Origin: Pseudomonas delhiensis
GTDB taxonomy: Bacteria > Pseudomonadota > Gammaproteobacteria > Pseudomonadales > Pseudomonadaceae
Direction: 5' to 3'
Assembly (NCBI RefSeq): GCF_900187975.1
Contig: NZ_FZPC01000021.1
Span: 62,001 to 126,000, forward strand
Length of the DNA: 64,000 nt
Shown: positions 53,512 through 61,590 of the stretch, one piece after another
How positions within the stretch are numbered: position 1 is the first letter of the stretch
How the letters are laid out: every line of letters starts with the position of its first letter
Notes under the pieces: model-generated
The model's input: only the letters and a program-made list of their open reading frames with translations
Database searches by the model: none
Told to the model about the DNA's origin: nothing
Position numbers and translations under genes: made by a program

Positions 53512-53571
53512 ATGCCCCGAGGCACCCCGTCCGCCCATCCGCTCCCGCCGCCAGCACGGGAGGCCGCATGA
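53512..53571 (+). CDS. Possible 19-residue leader peptide
   Basis: ATG 53512, preceded by TGGAGAAC, opens a short frame (MPRGTPSAHPLPPPAREAA) whose TGA overlaps the next ATG as ATGA at 53568. A four-base overlap with a proper ribosome site in front suggests translational coupling to the hydrolase-SDR gene. The Pro-rich content may be meaningful or simply a result of GC-rich DNA. Confidence 0.35.
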   Translation: MPRGTPSAHPLPPPAREAA

Positions 53572-55343
53572 ACGCCATGCTCGAGAACCCCGGCCTGCCG
53601 CCGGCCGAACGCCTCGACGTGCAGTCCGGCGCGGTGCGCCTGGCGGTGTACCGCTGGGGCGAGGCGAACAAGCCGATGCTGCTGTTCGTCCACGGCTACC
53701 CGGACAACCATGAGGTCTGGCTGCCGCTGATCGCCCGCCTGCTCGGCCGCTACCAGGTGGTGGCCTACGACGTGCGCGGCGCCGGCGAGTCGGACAAGCC
53801 GCGGCGCACCCGCGACTACCGCCTGGAGCTGCTCAGCCAGGACCTCAAGGCCGTGCTCGACGCCGTCAGCCCCGGGCGCCCGGTGCATCTTGTAGCCCAC
53901 GACTGGGGTTCGATCCAGACCTGGGAGAGCGTCACCGACCCGGCGCTGCGCCAGCGCATCGCCTCCTACACCAGCATCTCCGGGCCCTGCCTGGACCACG
54001 TCGGCCACTGGATGCGCGACCGCCTTCGGCGCAGGCGCCCGGCCGCGCTGCTGCAGGTGCTCAGCCAGCTGCTGCACTCCTGGTACATCTACTACTTCCA
54101 CCTGCCGCTGCTGCCGGCGCTGTCCTGGCGCCTGGGCGCCGCGCGCCTGTGGCCGCGGTACCTGCGCAAGGTCGAGGGCATCCGCAACCCCGGGCGCAAC
54201 CCGCACCAGGCCAGCGACGGCGAGCACGGCGTGAAGCTGTACCGGGCCAACTTCATCGGTTCGATCTTCAAGCCGCGCAAGCGCCACACCGAGGTGCCGG
54301 TGCAACTGGTGGTGCCGACCCGCGACCGCTACGTCGGCCAGCAGCTGTTCCAGCAGCTCTCGCTGTGGGCGCCGCGGCTGTGGCGCCGCGAGGTGACCGC
54401 CGGGCACTGGCAACTGCTCGCCGAGCCGGAGCAGTTGGCCGGCTGGATCGACGAATTCGCCCACCACATCGACGGCGGCGAGGCCAGCCAGCCGCTGCAG
54501 CGCGCCCTGCAGAAGCCCGGCGCCGGGCCTTTCGCCGGCAAGCTGGTGGTGGTCACCGGCGCCGGCGGCGGCATCGGCCGCGCCACCCTGCTGCGCTTCG
54601 CCGGACAGGGCGCCAGCGTGCTCGCCGCGGACATCGACCCGGCCGCCGCCGAAGCCAGCGCCGCCCAGGCCCGCCACCTCGGCGCCACGGCCTTCAGCTA
54701 TTGCGTGGACGTCGGCGACAGCGCCGCCATGGAGCGCTTCGCCGCCTGGGTGAAAAGCAGCCTGGGCGTGCCCGACGTGGTGGTCAGCAACGCCGGCATC
54801 GGCCTGGCCGGCGCCATGCTCGACACCAGCGCGCAGGACTGGGAACGCCTGCTGCGCGTCAACCTGTGGAGCGTCATCGACGGCTGCCGCCTGTTCGGCC
54901 GGCAGATGGTCGAGGCCGGCAAGCCCGGGCACCTGGTCAACGTCGCCTCCGGCGTGGCCTTCGCGCCCTCGCGCAACTACCCGGCCTACGCCACCAGCAA
55001 GGCGGCGGTGCTGATGCTCAGCGAATGCCTGCGCGCCGAACTGGCCGGGCACGGCATCGGCGTCAGCGCCGCCTGCCCCGGCTTCGTCGACACCGGCATC
55101 GTCCAGGCCACCCGCTTCGCCGGCCTGAGCGAGGAACAGCAGGCCCGCCGCCGGGCCAAGGTGCAGCGCTTCTACCGCCGCCGCCGGCTCGGCCCGGACA
55201 GGGTGGGCGAGAGGATCGTCCAGGCCGTGCAGCGCAACCAGCCGGTGGTCGCCGCCGGCGCCGAGGTGCACCTGGCCCGCTGGCAGTGGCGCCTGCTGCC
55301 CGGCCTGTCGCGCCTGTTCGCACGTTTCGACCTGACCTCCTGA
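53568..55343 (+). CDS. Epoxide-hydrolase-like alpha/beta hydrolase fused to SDR (EphD-like)
   Basis: 591 residues. Residues about 20-305 are an alpha/beta hydrolase: oxyanion HGYPDNHEVW, nucleophile in AHDWGS (D112, the Asp type of epoxide hydrolases), and a C-terminal His in VTAGHWQLLAEP. Residues about 320-585 are a classical SDR: TGAGGGIG (330-337), SNAGIG, a Ser in NVASG, and YATSK. Fusions of this order are known from mycobacterial EphD. Together the two parts could open an epoxide to a diol and oxidise it. GGGAGG precedes ATG 53568. Ten bases separate it from the di-iron gene. Confidence 0.9.
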   Translation: MNAMLENPGLPPAERLDVQSGAVRLAVYRWGEANKPMLLFVHGYPDNHEVWLPLIARLLGRYQVVAYDVRGAGESDKPRRTRDYRLELLSQDLKAVLDAVSPGRPVHLVAHDWGSIQTWESVTDPALRQRIASYTSISGPCLDHVGHWMRDRLRRRRPAALLQVLSQLLHSWYIYYFHLPLLPALSWRLGAARLWPRYLRKVEGIRNPGRNPHQASDGEHGVKLYRANFIGSIFKPRKRHTEVPVQLVVPTRDRYVGQQLFQQLSLWAPRLWRREVTAGHWQLLAEPEQLAGWIDEFAHHIDGGEASQPLQRALQKPGAGPFAGKLVVVTGAGGGIGRATLLRFAGQGASVLAADIDPAAAEASAAQARHLGATAFSYCVDVGDSAAMERFAAWVKSSLGVPDVVVSNAGIGLAGAMLDTSAQDWERLLRVNLWSVIDGCRLFGRQMVEAGKPGHLVNVASGVAFAPSRNYPAYATSKAAVLMLSECLRAELAGHGIGVSAACPGFVDTGIVQATRFAGLSEEQQARRRAKVQRFYRRRRLGPDRVGERIVQAVQRNQPVVAAGAEVHLARWQWRLLPGLSRLFARFDLTS

Positions 55344-55353
55344 GGGCTTCGCC

Positions 55354-56241
55354 ATGACCGACCATCATCACCGCCTGGTGCAGCGCAAGGTGCAGTTCGA
55401 CTACAGCGGCTCGCCGCTGCACTGGATCCCCGGGCAGGCCGAGGCCTCCCACGTCATCAACGTCATCCACATGATGCTGCCGGCCGGCGAGCTGTGGTTC
55501 TGCCGCCTGTACAACAAGGCCCTGCCCTTCGTGAAGGACGCGCGCATGCGCGACGACGTGCAGGGCTTCATCCGCCAGGAAGCGATGCACGCCCGCGCCC
55601 ACTCCGGCGCCGTGGAGCGCTACCTGACGGTGCACGGCATCGACTCCAGCCGCTACCTGAAGGCCATGGACTACCTGTTCGAGCAGTTGCTCAGCGACAC
55701 CCCGCTGGGGCTGCAGCCGTTCAACGAAAGGCCCTGGCTGCGCCGCTGGTGGATCGGCCAGCGCTGCGCCATAGTCGCCGCGGTCGAGCACTTCACCTGT
55801 GTGCTCGGCAAATGGGTGCTGGAGGCCGAGGCGCTGGACCGCGCCGGCTCCGACCCGGTGCTGCTGGACCTGTTCCGCTGGCACGGCGCCGAGGAAGTGG
55901 AGCACCGCAACGTCGCCCACGACCTGCACGTGCACCTGGGCGGCAGCTTCGTCAGCCGCCAGCTGTGGATGCTCGTGGTCTGGCCGCTGATCATCTGGCT
56001 GTTCGCCTTCGGCACCCGCACCCTCGCCCGCCAGGACCCGAGCCTGGGCAAGCCACGCAGCTTCTGGCGCATCTGGCGCGACAGCGAGAAGCGCGGGTTG
56101 CTGCCCAGGATGGCCGCGGTGGGCGCCAGCTTCCTGCGCTACTTCAAGCCCTGGTACCACCCGGACCACGAGGCCAACACCCAGGAGGCCCTGGACTACC
56201 TGGCGAGCTCCCCGGCGGCCAGCCGCGCGGCGCGGGCGTGA
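55354..56241 (+). CDS. PF10118-type 'metal-dependent hydrolase' with ferritin-like di-iron motif
   Basis: 295 residues. The usual name is predicted metal-dependent hydrolase, but the ligands in order are E46 (AGELWF), E76-x-x-H79 (QEAMHARAHS), E145 (AVEHFTCV) and E181-x-x-H184 (EEVEHRNVAH). This E, ExxH, E, ExxH layout on four helices is that of ferritin-like di-iron oxygenases and desaturases. A hydrophobic hairpin follows (QLWMLVVWPLIIWLFAFGTR), suggesting membrane association. It is ten bases after the hydrolase-SDR gene, so one operon. A lipid or fatty-acid oxidation role is inferred. Confidence 0.82.
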   Translation: MTDHHHRLVQRKVQFDYSGSPLHWIPGQAEASHVINVIHMMLPAGELWFCRLYNKALPFVKDARMRDDVQGFIRQEAMHARAHSGAVERYLTVHGIDSSRYLKAMDYLFEQLLSDTPLGLQPFNERPWLRRWWIGQRCAIVAAVEHFTCVLGKWVLEAEALDRAGSDPVLLDLFRWHGAEEVEHRNVAHDLHVHLGGSFVSRQLWMLVVWPLIIWLFAFGTRTLARQDPSLGKPRSFWRIWRDSEKRGLLPRMAAVGASFLRYFKPWYHPDHEANTQEALDYLASSPAASRAARA

Positions 56242-56245
56242 AGTT

Positions 56246-56382
56246 GCAGGAGCGAGCAAGCTCGCTCCCACGAAAAGCCAGGGCGTAGGGCGCATAACGC
56301 CTACGGCGTTATCCGCCGTGGCCCTCGGGCTCCGGTATTCGGGCCAACGGCGGATAACCGCGAACGGTTATTCGCCCTACGG
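56246..56382. repeat. REP unit and REPIN between the di-iron and rmuC genes
   Basis: A GAGCAAGCTC-core unit with imperfect ends (CAGGAGC / GCTCCCACG, 56248-56274) is followed by a full REPIN: GTAGGGCGCATAACGCC arm (56285-56317) and GCGGATAACCGCGAACGGTT partner (to 56382), with spacer CCCTCGGGCTCCGG. It lies between two convergent genes. Confidence 0.85.
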
Positions 56383-56404
56383 TTCGCACGGAGAAACGCT
56401 GGGA

Positions 56405-57883
56405 CTACTTGTCCTCTTCCACCACCTGCGGCTCGTCGCCCAGCGCCCGCTCCAGCCAGTCGCCCGGCAGGCTCTTGCTGGCCCGGGCGCCGAGCAGCTT
56501 GACCTGCTCGGCGCGGCTGATCAGGTTGCCGCGGCCCTCGCAGAGCTTGTTGCGCGCCGCCGCGTAGGCCTTGTCCAGCTGCTGCAGGCGCGAGCCCATC
56601 TCGTCCAGGTCCTGGACGAAGAGCACGAACTTGTCGTACAGCGCGCCGGCGCGCTCGGCGATCTCGCGGGCGTTCTGCGTCTGCCGCTCCTGGCGCCAGA
56701 GGCTGTCGATCACCCGCAGGGTGGCCAGCAGGGTGGTCGGGCTGACGATCACGATGTTGCGCTCGAAAGCCTCCTGGAACAGGTTCGGCTCGGCCTGCAG
56801 GGCCACCGAGAAGGCTGCCTCCACCGGCATGAAGAGCAGCACGAAGTCCAGGCTGTGCAGGCCTTCCAGGCGCCGGTAGTCCTTGCCGGAGAGCCCCTTC
56901 ACGTGGCTGCGCAGGGACAGCACGTGCTGCTTCAGCGCCTGCTGGCGGATCACCTCGTCCTCGCTGGCGACGAACTGCTGGTAGGCGGTGAGGCTGACCT
57001 TGGCGTCCACCACCACCTGCTTGTCGCCGGGCAGGCGGATCAGCACGTCGGGCTGAAAGCGCTCGCCATCGGCGGCGCGCAGGCTCACCTGGGTCTCGTA
57101 CTCGCGGCCCTTCTCCAGGCCGGCATGCTCCAGCACGCGCTCCAGCACCAGCTCGCCCCAGTTGCCCTGGGTCTTCTGGCCCTTGAGGGCGCGGGTCAGA
57201 TTGGTCGCCTCCTCGCCCAGGCGCAGGTTGAGCTGCTGCAGGCGCTCCAGTTCCTTGCCCAGGGAGAAGCGCTCGCGAGCCTCTTGTTGATAACTCTCTT
57301 CCACGCGCTTCTCGAAGGACTGGATGCGCTCCTTCAACGGGTCGAGCAACTGCCCCAGGCGTTGCTGGCTGGCCTCGGCGAAGCGCTGCTCGCGCTCCTC
57401 GAAGATCTTCCCGGCCAGCTCGGCGAACTGCGCGCGCAACTCGTCGCGGGCCGCCTGCAGGTCGCCCAGGCGCTGCTGGTGGCCCTCCTGCTGCTCGCGC
57501 AGTTCGGCGGCCAGCGCGGCGCGCTCGGCGGACAGCCGGCGCAGCTCTTCCTCGCGGCCCTCGCGCTCGGCCTGCCAGTTGCGCTCGGCCTGCTGCTGGC
57601 GCTCGCGCTCGGCGCGGCCCAGGTCCACCTCGCGGCGCAGGGCCGCGGCCTCGCCGGCCAGTTCGCCATGGCGGCCGCTCAGGCGCTGGAAGGCTTCGCG
57701 CTCGGCCTCCAGTTGCGCGCCCAGGCCGTCCTGGGCCAATTGCGCGGTAGCCAGGCGCTCATTCAGCAGTACCAGCTCGCTCTCCTGCCGCGCCGCGCGC
57801 TCGCGCAGATGCCAGGCCAACCAGCCCAGCGGCAGCGCAGCGGCCAGCAGTCCGATCAGCAGGTTGGGCAAGTCGATGGGCAT
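56405..57883 (-). CDS. rmuC: DNA recombination protein RmuC
   Basis: 492 residues. N-terminal membrane anchor (LPNLLIGLLAAALPLGWLAW), a long coiled coil (about 30-210) rich in Arg/Glu/Ala/Gln, and the RmuC nuclease-like domain (about 225-450): GNWGELVLERVLEHAGLEKG, QPDVLIRLPGDKQVVVDAKV (D...DAKV of the PD-(D/E)xK-like core), and LEGLHSLDFVLLFMPVEAAF. Restricts DNA inversion and recombination in E. coli. ATG 57883 gives MPIDLPNLL. Confidence 0.95.
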   Translation of the reverse strand: MPIDLPNLLIGLLAAALPLGWLAWHLRERAARQESELVLLNERLATAQLAQDGLGAQLEAEREAFQRLSGRHGELAGEAAALRREVDLGRAERERQQQAERNWQAEREGREEELRRLSAERAALAAELREQQEGHQQRLGDLQAARDELRAQFAELAGKIFEEREQRFAEASQQRLGQLLDPLKERIQSFEKRVEESYQQEARERFSLGKELERLQQLNLRLGEEATNLTRALKGQKTQGNWGELVLERVLEHAGLEKGREYETQVSLRAADGERFQPDVLIRLPGDKQVVVDAKVSLTAYQQFVASEDEVIRQQALKQHVLSLRSHVKGLSGKDYRRLEGLHSLDFVLLFMPVEAAFSVALQAEPNLFQEAFERNIVIVSPTTLLATLRVIDSLWRQERQTQNAREIAERAGALYDKFVLFVQDLDEMGSRLQQLDKAYAAARNKLCEGRGNLISRAEQVKLLGARASKSLPGDWLERALGDEPQVVEEDK

Positions 57884-58293
57884 GGGCGCTCCAGGGCGGG
57901 TGGTCGCAGGAAAATTCGCGCCATGGTAGCAGCCGCGAATCGGAATTCAGTGCGGCTTTTACCGTAATGACTCTTGACAACGCCGAAGGAAAGCAAGCGC
58001 TTGGGACAATCCACAGAAGCTGTGGATAACCTCGTGGATAAGGTGATGAAAACGTCTTATACGCCTTGCCCGCTGCGGCTGCCGCTTAGATTGGTGCTTT
58101 TTTCACCAATCAAGAAAGTCATTATAAATCAATAATTTACAAACGCTCGACGAAAAATCAAGCGCTTACGGAGGAATGTTTCCGGTGCTTGACAACAACC
58201 CCCAACATTGTGCACAAGTCCGCGCCGTACAGGGGCGGACCGCCTCATTTCGGGGCAAGCTGAAGGTGTTTTCAGGCAAGGCTCAGGGGCGAA
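57884..58293. other. AT-rich intergenic region with DnaA-box-like sites and hairpin
   Basis: 410 bases without a supported gene. 58021-58029 reads TGTGGATAA (exact reverse of TTATCCACA), 58033-58041 CGTGGATAA (8/9), and 58007-58015 CAATCCACA (7/9 on the other strand). 58089-58111 is a perfect 8-bp stem GATTGGTG / CACCAATC around CTTTTTT. An AT-rich run (CATTATAAATCAATAATTTA) follows, then two AAGCGCTT-type palindromes (57997, 58160) around this block. Possible uses: DnaA titration site, promoter of a small RNA, or the rmuC promoter. Confidence 0.5.
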
Positions 58294-58500
58294 TCAGACG
58301 CATTCGCGGGCTCTGCGCCGACGTTCCTGGCGCGGGATGCTGGCCGCCTGGGCGGCAGGCGCGGCCCGGCCCAAGGACTCCAGCACGTGCTCGTACATGC
58401 GCTGCGCGGTGGGCCTGTCGGGGTACTGGAAGAAGTACTGGTTGAGGTAGACGCGCCACTGTCGGCGGTCATGGGGATGGGCTTCCAGGCGAATGTCCAT
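58294..58500 (-). CDS. Small hypothetical protein
   Basis: 68 residues, MDIRLEAHPHDRRQWRVYLN, then QYFFQYPDRPTAQRMYEHVL and a very basic tail (RQERRRRAREC). GGAG precedes ATG 58500. It lies 75 bases behind the RES toxin gene in the same direction. I recognise no family; the basic C-terminus could bind nucleic acid. Confidence 0.5.
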   Translation of the reverse strand: MDIRLEAHPHDRRQWRVYLNQYFFQYPDRPTAQRMYEHVLESLGRAAPAAQAASIPRQERRRRARECV

Positions 58501-58575
58501 GGCGCACTCCGTTGCTTGGCCAGCGCCATAAGCTAGCGCGTTCGTCCCGCCCCGGGCGGGCAGGACGACGGACGG

Positions 58576-59346
58576 TCAGGCCGGGTGCGGCAGGTCGCCC
58601 TCCACCAGGAACCCCGCGCGCGGGAACAGCCGCGGCGCCCCTGGCACCTGGGCGTGCTTGAAGGCCACGTAGTCGGCGGTGGTCTCGCACAGCCAGGGCA
58701 TGAGGTTGCGCGGGCGCTTGTCGACGAAGGCCGAAGGCACGAAGAGCGCGGCATTCAGCCCCCCTTCCGGGCAGCGCGCCGAGCGGTATTCGAAGGCTTC
58801 CACCGCGGCGGCGCGCATGGTGCTGCCCAGCGCCTGGCTCAGGTGGTAGTCCCGCGGGTCCTGCAGGCGCTCGGCGTAGCGGTCGAAGGGCGGCGCCTGC
58901 AGGCGGATGCCCCGCTGTACCTGGAAACGCGCCTCGAAGGACGCGTGCTCGGACAGGATGCGCCCGCTGGGCGGCGGGCTGGCCATGCCCTCCCAGAGCA
59001 CGAAGCGGTAATAGGCTCCCTCGGCCATGGCCGTTTCCAGGCGCAGCGCGGCGTAGAACAGGCTGGGCTCGTGGCGCCGGCCGAAGCGCGAGCCCCAGCG
59101 CAGCGGCGGGTAGCGGAACGGTGTCTTCAGCAGGTAGTGCAGGGTTTCGCTGGAAGGCGGCAGGTGCGGCTTGCTGGTCTCGATCAGCTCTTCCAGCAGG
59201 GCCTGTTCCTCCAGGGTATCCACCAGTTGCAGGGTGGCGACCTGCTCCTGGCTTTCCACCAGGCGCACCAGCTTGCCCCGCAGCGGAGCGATGGCCTGCT
59301 CGCCCCGGCATTCGCGCCACAGCTCGGCGCCGACGTCGGGCGCCAT
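58576..59346 (-). CDS. RES-domain toxin (NAD+-degrading family)
   Basis: 256 residues. RES core: RWGSRFGRRHEPSLFYAALR followed by LETAMAEGAYYRF, with the probable catalytic triad R87, Y98 and E109 at the family's usual spacing. RES toxins cleave NAD+ (phosphorolysis) and stop growth. The start abuts the stop of the Xre antitoxin gene (no gap). At 256 residues it is longer than the minimal RES toxins (about 150-190) because of an N-terminal extension of about 75 residues. Confidence 0.88.
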   Translation of the reverse strand: MAPDVGAELWRECRGEQAIAPLRGKLVRLVESQEQVATLQLVDTLEEQALLEELIETSKPHLPPSSETLHYLLKTPFRYPPLRWGSRFGRRHEPSLFYAALRLETAMAEGAYYRFVLWEGMASPPPSGRILSEHASFEARFQVQRGIRLQAPPFDRYAERLQDPRDYHLSQALGSTMRAAAVEAFEYRSARCPEGGLNAALFVPSAFVDKRPRNLMPWLCETTADYVAFKHAQVPGAPRLFPRAGFLVEGDLPHPA

Positions 59347-59715
59347 TCAGATCTTGCCCCGGATGGCGTCCAGGTACTCGACCACCTGCACCAGGCCCTG
59401 CACCTGCTCCATCCTCTGCAGGGGCACGCCGCTCAGGTGGCGGTTGGGGGTGCGCAGGAAGTGGCGCATGTCTTCCAGGTTGCCGCCGAACAGGGCGAAG
59501 AGCGCGCGGTACACCCGCACCAGCAGCAACGCCAGTTCGCCGGTCTTGCTGCCCACCCGCAGGCCGCCGCTCTTCCAGCGGCTCACCGCGCTGCGATCGA
59601 CGCCGACGATGGCGGCCAGCTCCTGCTGCGTCATGCCCAGTTGCTCACGGGCCGCCAGTACCGCCTTGGCCAGTACCAGGTCGGCCGACGGGGTTTCCCG
59701 GATCAGTGCGCTCAT
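59347..59715 (-). CDS. Xre/MbcA/ParS-type antitoxin
   Basis: 122 residues. N-terminal Xre-like HTH (about 15-55: AREQLGMTQQELAAIVGVDR, SAVSRWKSGG), then the DUF2384 toxin-binding domain (about 60-122: LRTPNRHLSGVPLQRMEQVQ, GLVQVVEYLDAIRGKI). The first gene of the antitoxin-toxin pair, the standard order for RES-Xre. The start chosen (59715) leaves a 9-9-9 inverted repeat just upstream as operator; an upstream start would place the operator inside the gene. Confidence 0.9.
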   Translation of the reverse strand: MSALIRETPSADLVLAKAVLAAREQLGMTQQELAAIVGVDRSAVSRWKSGGLRVGSKTGELALLLVRVYRALFALFGGNLEDMRHFLRTPNRHLSGVPLQRMEQVQGLVQVVEYLDAIRGKI

Positions 59716-59732
59716 GCCGTACCTCTTTCGTG

Positions 59733-59759
59733 CATTTGATGCAAACATACCATCAAATG
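59733..59759. promoter_or_regulatory. Operator-like inverted repeat of the RES-Xre operon
   Basis: CATTTGATG and CATCAAATG are perfect complements separated by nine bases, starting 18 bases before the antitoxin ATG. Such a repeat fits autoregulation by the Xre protein, with the toxin as co-repressor. The AT-rich arms contrast with the surrounding DNA. Confidence 0.75.
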
Positions 59760-60004
59760 TGTGAACCACACAAAGCACCCTTCGCCGCGGCCCACCCCGC
59801 GGGAGGCTGCGGGGCGATGTTCGGGCAGCCATGTATCGGCGCCATGACAAAACCGGCGCATTCTTTACCGGACCTTTACCCGGCATTGGCGTTTCCTGAC
59901 CTGGCCGTGCGGTCTCATGAAGTACCCGAACCGGCTGCGCCCGGTGCCGGGATCGACCGATACGCAGTGCGCGCCGCATCCGGCGGCCGCACCAGGAGAA
60001 CAGC

Positions 60005-60439
60005 ATGAAGAAGACCGTCGCCCTGCTCTGTGCCGCCCTGATGCTCGGCAGCCCGCTGGCGAGTTTCGCCCAGCCGGGCCCCGGCCCGGACCACGGCCCG
60101 AACCGCCCGGACAATCGCCCACAGCAGCACCAGCAATACCAACAGCAGAAAGGCCACCAGGGCGGCCACTACCAGGGCCGCACGGGCCACGCCGACCCGC
60201 GCTACTACCGCGACCCGCACTTCCGCCCGCAGGCCGGCATGCCGGTGCCGCATCGCGAATGGCGCCGTGGCGTGGTGGTGCAGCCGGTCTACCGCAGCGA
60301 CCGCTACTGGGTCACCGACTGGCGCGCCCGTCACCTCTACGCGCCGCCGCGCGACCATCGCTGGCTGTACGTCAACGGCGACTACGTGCTGGTGGCCATC
60401 GCCACTGGGGTGATCGTCAACATCCTGGCCGGCTATTGA
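60005..60439 (+). CDS. RcnB family periplasmic protein
   Basis: 144 residues. Signal peptide MKKTVALLCAALMLGSPLAS (cleavage near SFA-Q), then a His/Gln/Pro-rich stretch (30-75), and the RcnB domain YWVTDWRARHLYAPPRDHRW followed by LYVNGDYVLVAIATGVI. E. coli RcnB takes part in Ni/Co homeostasis; His-rich content is in keeping with metal binding, but the substrate here is unknown. No rcnA efflux gene is adjacent. Confidence 0.85.
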   Translation: MKKTVALLCAALMLGSPLASFAQPGPGPDHGPNRPDNRPQQHQQYQQQKGHQGGHYQGRTGHADPRYYRDPHFRPQAGMPVPHREWRRGVVVQPVYRSDRYWVTDWRARHLYAPPRDHRWLYVNGDYVLVAIATGVIVNILAGY

Positions 60440-60454
60440 GGCCGGCCCGGGGCC

Positions 60455-60907
60455 TCAGGCGCTGGTGCTGAGCAAGGCACCGGCGCCACCGCCACCATTG
60501 CGGATCGCCTCGGCCAGCGCCGCCGCCGTGGCCTGCAGGGCGGCGCTGGTACTGGCGATGCGGCTCTGCAGGGCCATGATGGTCGCGGTGCGCTCGTTTT
60601 CCGACGAATATTCCCGCGCCTGCGCCGCCGCCAGTTCCCGCTGCTCCTGCTGCAACTGCTTCTGCAGCTGTTGCAGGCGCTTCTGCAACTGCTCGACGGC
60701 GACGCTGGAGCTGCCGCCACTTTCGCCACCGCCGGCGGCCGCGCCCGCGCCCCGCTTGCCGCCCGTGCTTGCGGAGGTGGCGTTGCGGGTGGTCGCGGCA
60801 CTGTCGTCCTGGGCGGCATCGGCCGCCGTGCCGCCATCGCCGTTGCGGGTCGCTATCCGCAACGAGCCGGCGAAGGTCTGGCTGGAGGGCGTCAGGGAAA
60901 GGTTCAT
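60455..60907 (-). CDS. FlxA-like coiled-coil protein
   Basis: 150 residues. Low-complexity Ala/Gly/Ser N-terminus, then a coiled coil rich in Gln and Leu (VAVEQLQKRLQQLQKQLQQE, QRELAAAQAREYSSENERTA) and an Ala-rich helix. This fits the FlxA-like family, whose role is unclear. ATG 60907 begins MNLSLTPSSQTF. No signal peptide. The gene converges with the RcnB gene and is divergent from the GreA/B-like gene. Confidence 0.6.
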   Translation of the reverse strand: MNLSLTPSSQTFAGSLRIATRNGDGGTAADAAQDDSAATTRNATSASTGGKRGAGAAAGGGESGGSSSVAVEQLQKRLQQLQKQLQQEQRELAAAQAREYSSENERTATIMALQSRIASTSAALQATAAALAEAIRNGGGGAGALLSTSA

Positions 60908-61035
60908 GCCCGAGGTTCCTTGTTCCGGGTGTTCTGCCCCTCTATCGACTGCCGTAGGAAAAACTTGAAAGACCATTCGCCGATGCCAGGCAAAGGCCCT
61001 AGGATAGGCCCCTTCATGCCCAGGCAGCCGTCACC

Positions 61036-61518
61036 ATGGACAAGCAACGCGCCCACCAGTTGATCCTCCAGCGCCTCGACGCCGACCTCGAAGTCGCCGT
61101 CCGCGCCGCGCGCACCGCCCACGAGGCAGCCACCCACGAGGAAAACGTCGCCGAGAACAAGTACGACACCCTCGGCCTCGAGGCGGCCTACCTGGCCGCC
61201 GGGCAATCACGCCGGGTAGAGGAGATCCGCCAGGCGCTCGCCTCGTTCCAGGGCCTGGTGCTGCGCGACTTCGACGCCGACCTGGGCATCCAGACCAGCG
61301 CCCTGGTCGAGCTAGCCGACCGCGACGACCGCCGCCGCTGGCTGTTCCTCGGCCCGGACGCCGCCGGCCTGAAGATCGCCCTGGACGGCCACGAGGTCCT
61401 GGTCATCACCCCGCGCTCGCCGCTGGGTGGCGCCCTGCTCGGCCGCCACCCCGGCGACGAGGTCGAGGTCGGCCAGGGCTCGGCGCGCCAGGCCTACGAG
61501 ATCGTCGAGGCGTTCTGA
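61036..61518 (+). CDS. GreA/GreB-family elongation-factor-like protein
   Basis: 160 residues. N-terminal helical part (about 1-75, ILQRLDADLEVAVRAARTAH) in place of the Gre coiled coil, and a C-terminal FKBP-like GreA/B domain (RRWLFLGPDAAGLKIALDGH, VLVITPRSPLGGALLGRHPG, DEVEV). The acidic tip residues that stimulate transcript cleavage in GreA/GreB are not clearly recognised, so it may modulate RNA polymerase through the secondary channel without being a true Gre factor. Confidence 0.75.
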   Translation: MDKQRAHQLILQRLDADLEVAVRAARTAHEAATHEENVAENKYDTLGLEAAYLAAGQSRRVEEIRQALASFQGLVLRDFDADLGIQTSALVELADRDDRRRWLFLGPDAAGLKIALDGHEVLVITPRSPLGGALLGRHPGDEVEVGQGSARQAYEIVEAF

Positions 61519-61590
61519 GCGGGCCCGCCCGCAGACCGGCGCAACCCGGACTAAGCTGCATGGCCGTCAACCCGAAAAGGAGATGCCGCC

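Noticed and set aside
53305-53571. An 88-codon plus-strand frame through the MerR/hydrolase gap
   Set aside because: It would run through the palindrome at 53456 and has no ribosome site; only the last 19 codons have a plausible start.
57997-58170. DnaA-box cluster considered as a replication origin
   Set aside because: No dnaA, dnaN, gidA, rpmH or parAB nearby, and only three boxes of which one is exact.
58546-58560. CCCGC/GCGGG hairpin after the small gene region, considered as a terminator for the RES toxin gene
   Set aside because: The stem is only about five pairs and lacks a T tract; in this GC content it is expected by chance.
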